Below are positions 18,424 to 23,319 of a stretch of DNA of 23,319 bases, piece after piece. Both the position numbers and the translations under genes were made by a program. Below the pieces are notes generated by a model. That model was not told where the DNA came from. It searched no databases and saw only the letters and a program-made list of their open reading frames with translations. Origin of the DNA: Hymenoscyphus infarciens (Eukaryota > Ascomycota > Leotiomycetes > Helotiales > Helotiaceae). The stretch is from the NCBI GenBank assembly GCA_001414345.1, contig LLCB01000554.1, positions 1 through 23,319 on the forward strand, given 5' to 3'. Position 1 is the first letter of the stretch; each line of letters starts with the position of its first letter.

Positions 18424-19092
18424 GACGTCGGAAGCAGAAGATTATTTCATTACGTCGTAAGTTTTATTTACATTATTGTTACATGTCCCTGCATACGGAT
18501 TCTCTCCTCTTCATGAGGTATCCGGTTCCCAATATTGTTCTATCCTGTCACGTTCATGGTTTTCTCTTTCGAGACTTATTACCAACTCGAAGGAGCTTTA
18601 AGTGCGAAACCTCAGATCCGTGGCTTGGATGCGAGAATCTCGAGGGTTTCCGGTTGCATGGGGTCCATCTTGGTTTGATTTGGTCTTCTGATATCGCCTC
18701 TTGGGATGATAGGCTTTGTTGAAAGCCGGAGAATTCCTAGCTAGCACACTGCTATTAAGACGATCCCGTGAAGAATATTTGGGCTCTTATTATCAGCTGT
18801 CTGCGTGGGAAAAACCGCGCTTGAGGCTTCCGATTTCTTTCGTCCGCAAGACATGTCCAGTGGAGGTCAACAAAAAGTGGTGAGAGATTCGGTAATTGCT
18901 CTTTCCTCTTTTTCCCCATTACCCGAGTCGGCCTCGAAGAATTACTTGTATTGTTGGAGGGGATTTAGAAGAATGGAGAGGTTGAGTTCCTCATTTCTCT
19001 AAACCATTTGGACAGTGTTTTTGATTGTCCGAGATTGTTTCGGATAATCAAAGTAAAGTGGACGTATTTTCGCGTCGGAGAGACTTTTGATC
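18424..19092. other. Intergenic region, no gene supported
   Basis: About 670 bp between the decayed locus and the stop of the Cys/His protein. A 79-codon plus frame (18483-18722) and a 65-codon frame (18805-19002) show no motif. An ATG at 18422 on the plus strand opens only 12 codons before GTAAGT and overlaps the minus-strand ATG in a palindromic CATG. Confidence 0.35.
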
Positions 19093-20407
19093 TCAGAGGT
19101 GTTCCACATGAGAAAGTACCCATCCGTACTCGTCCAAGTGCTGGCTTGCTCTTTTATTGCCACAGCCCATGAAAGGGTCCTCAATCTCGGGCTGTTCAGT
19201 GGGTATCTGCCAGAGAAGGCTATCTTCCGGACTCTCCCAAACCTGTGGGGGTAAATTCTCAAGAGAATCCATCCCAAGAAGCGCTGTGGGTGAAGTAGCA
19301 AAATCAATTTCGGTTGACTGTAATTTCTGTTCAGCGGTGTTGCTCCCTCGAAGCTCAAAGGCTGTCGAAAACATGGCATGTTGGGAGTTCGACTCCGGAA
19401 GGTCCGAATTGCTGTATGGACTCCCGTCATATGCTGCGGTGCTTGCTCCCTCTGAGGAGGAACCCGAGTTGCTCGTCATGAAAGAACCGTGGAGACTGGT
19501 TTGTGAAGTATGGCTTTGAACGAGCATGAGATTGCAAAATGATGAATCCCAAAACGACTCTGTTCCATTTGAAAGACTGCTCTCGAATCCTGGCTTTGGG
19601 ACTCCAGTGTCTTGAATCAACTTGGACAACTCTGCTTCGACATCAAATGCACCGGTACGGGCGGCTTCGGGAACAAGAATGCTGCTTTCTCGTCTGTTGC
19701 TACCAGTGGTCTTTGAGTACAGCTTATTCTGGGGACAAGAAGCCGGATCGCACTGCTCAATTCGTCAGCATTAGAATGAAGGAGAAATTGGCTCAACTTA
19801 CAGCAGTCTTCTGAGAGCGATGCTTTTCACAGGCATTTCCCCTGTTTTCCGCAACCTTCCGCCTCTTAACTGGGTCGTAAGGAGTTCGTTTCTTCTTCTC
19901 AATCTCCTGTCCACTCGACAAACTCCAAGTAGTCATCGAACCCCCTTTCAAACTTTCCACATCAGGTTCCCTATACAAGGGCGTCCCACATCGACTACTC
20001 GCCCGACTTGTATTTCTACTAGTCAGTGCAGGTGTTCTTCCCTCCACCCTCGAACTACATCTCGAGCCCGCCCTCGTCCCTCTTTGCGGCTCAAGCGCGA
20101 CCTTCCAACTCCTCAAAAAGGCATCAGCACTCGGCAAAGGACTTTCAACATCATCCTTCTTCCCCTTCAAACTATTTTGCAAATTGTTCTCTGGCAATTC
20201 GCAAATGAATGTCCCGCTCCCACGTTTTTCCGAGTCGAAGAATTTTTGCAGCGCCGCTTGCATCAATTGCAGCTCTGTCTCTAGGGTAGGAAATGCATAG
20301 GAGAGAGCATTTAGGAGGGAACGCGTCCCTCGCTTAGGGGAGAACTGGGGTATGCCATGTTTGTCGCGAAAGATCTCGTAGGTGGGCGGTGTGCTGGGGG
20401 AATCCAT
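19093..20407 (-). CDS. Probable nuclear protein with a C-x2-H-x6-C-x4-C cluster
   Basis: Exons 20407-19802 and 19752-19093, intron 19753-19801 (49 nt, GTAAGT..CAG), give 421 aa starting MDSPSTPPTYEIFRDKHGIP. Residues 35-62 form an amphipathic helix (LLNALSYAFPTLETELQLMQ). Residues 105-160 are Ser/Arg-rich. A strongly basic stretch, KKKRTPYDPVKRRKVAENRG, precedes C193-x2-H196-x6-C203-x4-C208 (NACEKHRSQKTAC then DPASC), and the intron falls exactly between residues 202 and 203. The rest is Ser/Thr/Glu-rich and acidic, like an activation domain. The layout (basic region, short Cys/His cluster, acidic tail) suggests a fungal transcription regulator distantly like Zn2Cys6 factors, but it lacks the six-cysteine pattern; function is inference. 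No neighbour indicates its target. Confidence 0.75.
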
Positions 20408-20990
20408 TATGAGAATGAGTGAGGGATTAGGACGGATTAATCAAGTCGCATGAAAGAGGCAACAAATGAATTAGAAACAGAAACAGAGGACGAAGAAGAA
20501 AGGAAGAGTTTGAATTGGAAAGCTTGAATTGAAGTGAGAATGAGGTTCGTGATGTTGGTGTTGCCTGGCCTGTTTCGGTCACCTAATTCACACATCCACA
20601 TTTCTGAGGTGAGGGAAAGCGGCGTTGGATTCTCGTGGATGTGGTGCTATTTACTCGACGACGGGAAATTGAGCAAAATTTGCATCAGAGGTGCATGGCA
20701 GAGTGATATAATTCTCCTCAGCTTTTGGGAGCTTTTTCTGCATTGTTCCTAGAAATCTCAAGCAATGAATTGTGTTCCACCTTCCCTGCTGCTTTTATTC
20801 TGGAGTTTGACACTTCCCAAAGAGGTGACCGAGATGCAAGGTACCAGGTGTTGCGCCAATCATAGGTATGAAATCTTAGGACGAGTATCGGCGGGACAGG
20901 GGTGACAAATTAGGCTAGTGTTCTGATTTCACCACTTCACCACTTCACCACTTCATCACTTCATCGCCTCACCACTACCTTCTCATCACT
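20408..20990. promoter_or_regulatory. Divergent intergenic region
   Basis: 583 bp between the start of the Cys/His protein (-) and the kinase-like locus (+). The part next to 20407 is purine-rich on the plus strand (AGAAACAGAAACAGAGGACG), that is, a pyrimidine-rich leader on the minus strand. The part next to 20991 contains the octamer repeat described separately. A 72-codon plus frame at 20534 has no motif. Confidence 0.35.
20928..20975 (+). repeat. Six tandem octamers TTCACCAC in a leader
   Basis: Six contiguous 8-nt units: TTCACCAC three times, then TTCATCAC, TTCATCGC and CTCACCAC. They lie directly upstream of the ATG at 20991 and are pyrimidine-rich, so would form part of the 5' leader if transcribed. 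Confidence 0.85.
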
Positions 20991-21762
20991 ATGGCTTCTT
21001 TTGACCTTGATCACGAAACTGCAACCGATGATGAGATAGCAGCCTTCTGTTTAAATCCAGGCTATATATCTCTTAGTGAAACTTGTCCACGTGGTTAAGT
21101 TATCTAACAAAGCAGTAGTAAAGTTTGGCATAGGCGTCAAGGAAGCGGAGGCGAAAAGTCAAAGGCGGGCTTACGAACTAATTAATCATAATGTCGTTCG
21201 GATTCCATTTGTCTATCGTTTTTTCACTAAAGAACAACACGGCTATATTGTTATGGAGTATATACATGGAAGAGTTATGGAGCCTGTTGAAGATTCTTTT
21301 CTAAGACATAGAATTGCTCATATTCTTGCTCATCTTGCGAATATACGCGGTTCTATACCTGGCCCACTTGGTGGTGGAGTGTCATGTGGTATTCTTTGGT
21401 CTGAACATAGTGAAGAACCTTTTCTTCATACTGTTAAGGATATGGGAAATTGGTTCAATAAGAGATTAAAGAAACAAGATCCTAAACTAATATTCAGTGA
21501 ATCTGAATTAGTGCTGTATTATCTTAATATAGCTCCTCAAAACTTTCTTTTACTACACGATAATTCTATTTGTCTTCTTAATAAGGCTTCCGCTAGATTT
21601 TATCCAAGAGTTTTCGAAGCATGTACACTACGAATTACTCATGGATTGAGAAATTCTTTTCGTGAAGATGTTCTAAAGCTAGGGGATTTAACAGATAAGG
21701 AGGGATTTCAAATAACTTCAATAATATTAGCTTATTCCAATAGTGTACGATGTCACTTGTAA
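20991..21762 (+). pseudogene. Aminoglycoside-phosphotransferase-like kinase, frameshifted
   Basis: The ATG at 20991 opens MASFDLDHETATDDEIAAFC and stops at TAA 21096-21098. The body continues from about 21094 in the next frame: VVKLSNKAVVKFGIGV (Lys of the nucleotide site), YIVMEYIHGR (hinge), HILAHLANIRGSIPGPLGGG, then YLNIAPQNFLLL and ICLLNKASARFYPRVFEACT. Fungal members of this APH/choline-kinase-like family read LDIAPRN and LLDWASAGFYP here, so both catalytic Asp positions are Asn (codons at 21526 and 21580) and Trp is Lys. The gene is visibly A/T-rich compared with its neighbours. After 21756 a GTAAGT may begin a terminal intron leading to a short exon at about 21800-21880. It is either a pseudogene or a pseudokinase whose frameshift is an error; the combined lesions favour pseudogene. 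Confidence 0.7.
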
Positions 21763-22531
21763 GTACTCGTCTTTTGTTCTAGTTGATTTCTTCTCATCAG
21801 CTCTCTAGCGGACCTGTTCAGACGTTACACGAGAAAACCGTCCTGGTGCACCACGACGACGATCCTAGCAATGATTAATAGCTGATAACGGCGCCGGGAG
21901 ACGGTCCTGATTCTACGAAGGTATATTAAGTCTCAAGTTATACACGATTTGCCTACAACTAATCATACTGTTCTTAGAAACCTGATAACTTGCGATGCTG
22001 GGCCACATTATCTGACCTAGATCGACGCAATATCACCAGACAGGCTATTGCATACTCCGAAGATTTACACAAACTACAAAACACAATAGTGGCACGTGCC
22101 CTAACTTTTCGGGGAACAATCATTGATCGGATACCGTTCGAAAGGCCTCTGAGTACAAGGGATTTCATTGTATCCTGGACCACACGCTACTCAAATCATC
22201 CAAAGGTCTTGTCTTTCATTGAGGAATGAATCTGTTTCTGCGACCAGACTATTGCGCTCACACACCTTGATCTTTATCCAATGAACATCATAATTAAGGA
22301 GAGAGTTGCTTCTACCCTAATTGAATTCGAAAGCTGTGTCTACGTTCCGAAGTTTTGGGGGGCTCTCGAAATATTCCGACGCGCGGCGCAACGGCCGGAC
22401 AGGTGCCCATGCTTGCGGATTATTCTTCTTGTCTGTAATTGGGGGAGAGGTGTTGTACAGTTTTTTCAGATTATTCGAGGTCGCTGGTATTGCAGAGAGG
22501 ATGGTTGATGTAGGATTGTAGGAGGCTCCAC
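21763..22531. other. Region with one unassigned open frame
   Basis: A possible last exon of the kinase locus lies near 21800-21880. An 80-codon plus frame at 21990-22229 (containing LSDLDRRNITRQAIAYSEDL and FIVSWTTRYSNHPKVLSFIE) looks protein-like but has no in-frame ATG at its start; it could be an exon of a degraded gene. I do not recognise it. Nothing else is supported up to the inverted-repeat element. Confidence 0.3.
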
Positions 22532-22765
22532 CAGGGGGTGTCAGAACTCGTAGGCCGGCGATTTCCTACCAAATTATATACTGAGAATGCTATAAAGAAC
22601 AATATTGAAAAAACAAACTAGGCAGGCCTAGAGATTAGAGTGTATTCAAGGACACTATTGCTTTAGAGTTCTAATAACAAGTTATAGTATTAAGGAAAGT
22701 AAGTTATAACTTATTGATTTTTGGTGGGCTTTTGGCGACTAGCTCACGAGTTCGGACACCCCCTA
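22532..22765. mobile_element. MITE-like element with terminal inverted repeats
   Basis: The left end reads CAGGGGGTGTCAGAACTCGT and continues to CCTACCAA at about 22572. The right end, read on the other strand from 22765, gives TAGGGGGTGTCCGAACTCGT and continues to GCCCACCAA at about 22721. Some 17 of the first 20 positions match (differences at the first, second-strand C/A and outer base), and the inner arms match loosely. The interior of about 150 bp is AT-rich and non-coding. Size (234 bp), paired ends and lack of coding capacity fit a non-autonomous DNA transposon. A clear target-site duplication was not found, so the superfamily is open. Confidence 0.65.
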
Positions 22766-23014
22766 GTGCTCTAGTGGTTGTGTCTCGATTGTATCCTCCA
22801 CGCTCTCCGCTATTTCAATGTTCAAAAAGCCGCCCAAATGAAAATCATCGTGTGTACTTGTTTCATGCAAAAGTCCAAATAGATGCACTTGTAATCCGTT
22901 GTCTGTTGAAGGGCAATCATGGGAGTCCCCCATGAAATTTGAATTTTCGCCAAATTCCAGTCCGCTGGAACCTGAAAACACATTAGCTTCGAAGTTAGAG
23001 CGTCCTGTACATAC
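22763..23014 (-). pseudogene. Truncated gene between the MITE and the AT-rich edge
   Basis: An intron is evident at 22972-23014 (43 nt): GTATGT donor, GAAGCTAATG branch and TTTTCAG acceptor. The exon after it is open in two frames. One runs SGSSGLEFGENSNFMGDSHD to IEIAESVEDTIETQPLEH and gets its stop codon from the first bases of the MITE terminal repeat (22763-22765). The other reads VPADWNLAKIQISWGTPMIA and stops near 22815. Upstream of the donor only about 20 nt remain before the heptamer repeat field. This looks like the middle of a gene cut at one end by repeats and at the other by the MITE. The family is not recognised. Confidence 0.4.
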
Positions 23015-23034
23015 CAAAAGTTAGAAACGACGAC

Positions 23035-23192
23035 TAAATCGTAAATCGTAAATCGTAAATCGTAAATCGTAAATCATAAAGCTTAGATTTCTAAGTATAT
23101 AGCCTTTTAGAGCTAAATCGTAAATTATAAATCATAAATTAATAAACGTAGATTTTTTAGAGGCTAAATCATAAATCGTAAATCGTAAATCG
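23035..23192. repeat. Heptanucleotide TAAATCG tandem repeats in three clusters
   Basis: Cluster one at 23035-23076 has six units (five TAAATCG, one TAAATCA). Cluster two at 23114-23141 has four units with TAAATTA and TAAATCA variants. Cluster three at 23165-23192 has four units. Clusters two and three share a preceding TTTTAGAG-GCTAAATC context, so a larger unit of about 51 bp is itself repeated. Variants are CG to CA and C to T changes, as RIP or methyl-cytosine decay would give. Confidence 0.9.
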
Positions 23193-23319
23193 TAAAAGTT
23201 ATATAATTAATAAATAATTATAAAAGGTATTAAATATTAAATTAAAATATATTAAAGTAAGAGATATATATATATAATATAAAAAGACTATATAAATCGA
23301 CTTTTATTACTATAATAAG
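23193..23319. other. AT-rich block at the right edge
   Basis: Nearly pure A/T sequence with ATATAT runs, like the left edge. No gene. The window ends inside it, so its extent is unknown. Confidence 0.6.

Noticed and set aside
19157..19519. 120-codon plus frame
   Set aside because: Antisense shadow of exon 2 of the Cys/His protein.
23035..23192. Heptamer array considered as telomere repeat or CRISPR
   Set aside because: Not TTAGGG-like, and there are no spacers of uniform length; CRISPR arrays are not expected in a fungal nucleus.

Overview
This window looks like nuclear DNA of a filamentous ascomycete, probably Leotiomycetes-like. The evidence is short introns (mostly 45-65 nt) with GTATGT/GTAAGT donors and CTAAC/CTAAT branch sites, CT-rich leaders, fungal versions of Mediator subunit 4 and of the neuronal calcium sensor NCS-1/frequenin, and very AT-rich blocks of the kind left by repeat-induced point mutation (RIP). 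The species cannot be fixed from the sequence alone.

Layout. AT-rich DNA at 1-240 and from about 23,020 to the end encloses a gene island. From left to right: a truncated gene remnant (204-401, -); a short-chain dehydrogenase (538-1680, +) converging on an FAD-dependent monooxygenase (1963-3598, -); a charged protein of unknown function (4403-5182, +) converging on MED4 (5516-6501, -); an AT-rich gene-poor gap (about 6630-7480) and a long upstream region; NCS-1 (8790-9910, +) and a class III extradiol (DODA/LigB-type) dioxygenase (10789-11681, +); a 2EXR/F-box-like gene with no usable start (12422-13460, +) converging on a multi-exon pseudogene (13403-15487, -); a class I glutamine amidotransferase-like protein (16018-17005, -); a weakly supported decayed locus (17159-18423, -); a two-exon nuclear-type protein with a Cys/His cluster (19093-20407, -); a frameshifted aminoglycoside-phosphotransferase-like kinase (20991-21762, +); a MITE-like inverted-repeat element (22532-22765) beside another truncated gene; and a heptanucleotide repeat field (23035-23192).

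How the parts relate. The left half holds conserved genes: transcription (MED4), calcium signalling (NCS-1) and three redox enzymes. The right half is turning over: of the loci right of 12,400, only the amidotransferase and the Cys/His protein look intact. I see no convincing biosynthetic cluster, CRISPR array, tRNA or rRNA. The most informative points are splice structure (in-frame 48-nt introns hidden inside open frames, two GC-AG introns, an 11-nt first coding exon), a kinase with both catalytic Asp positions changed to Asn, and truncated genes at both edges of the island. Gene models below were spliced by hand from sequence signals and protein continuity.
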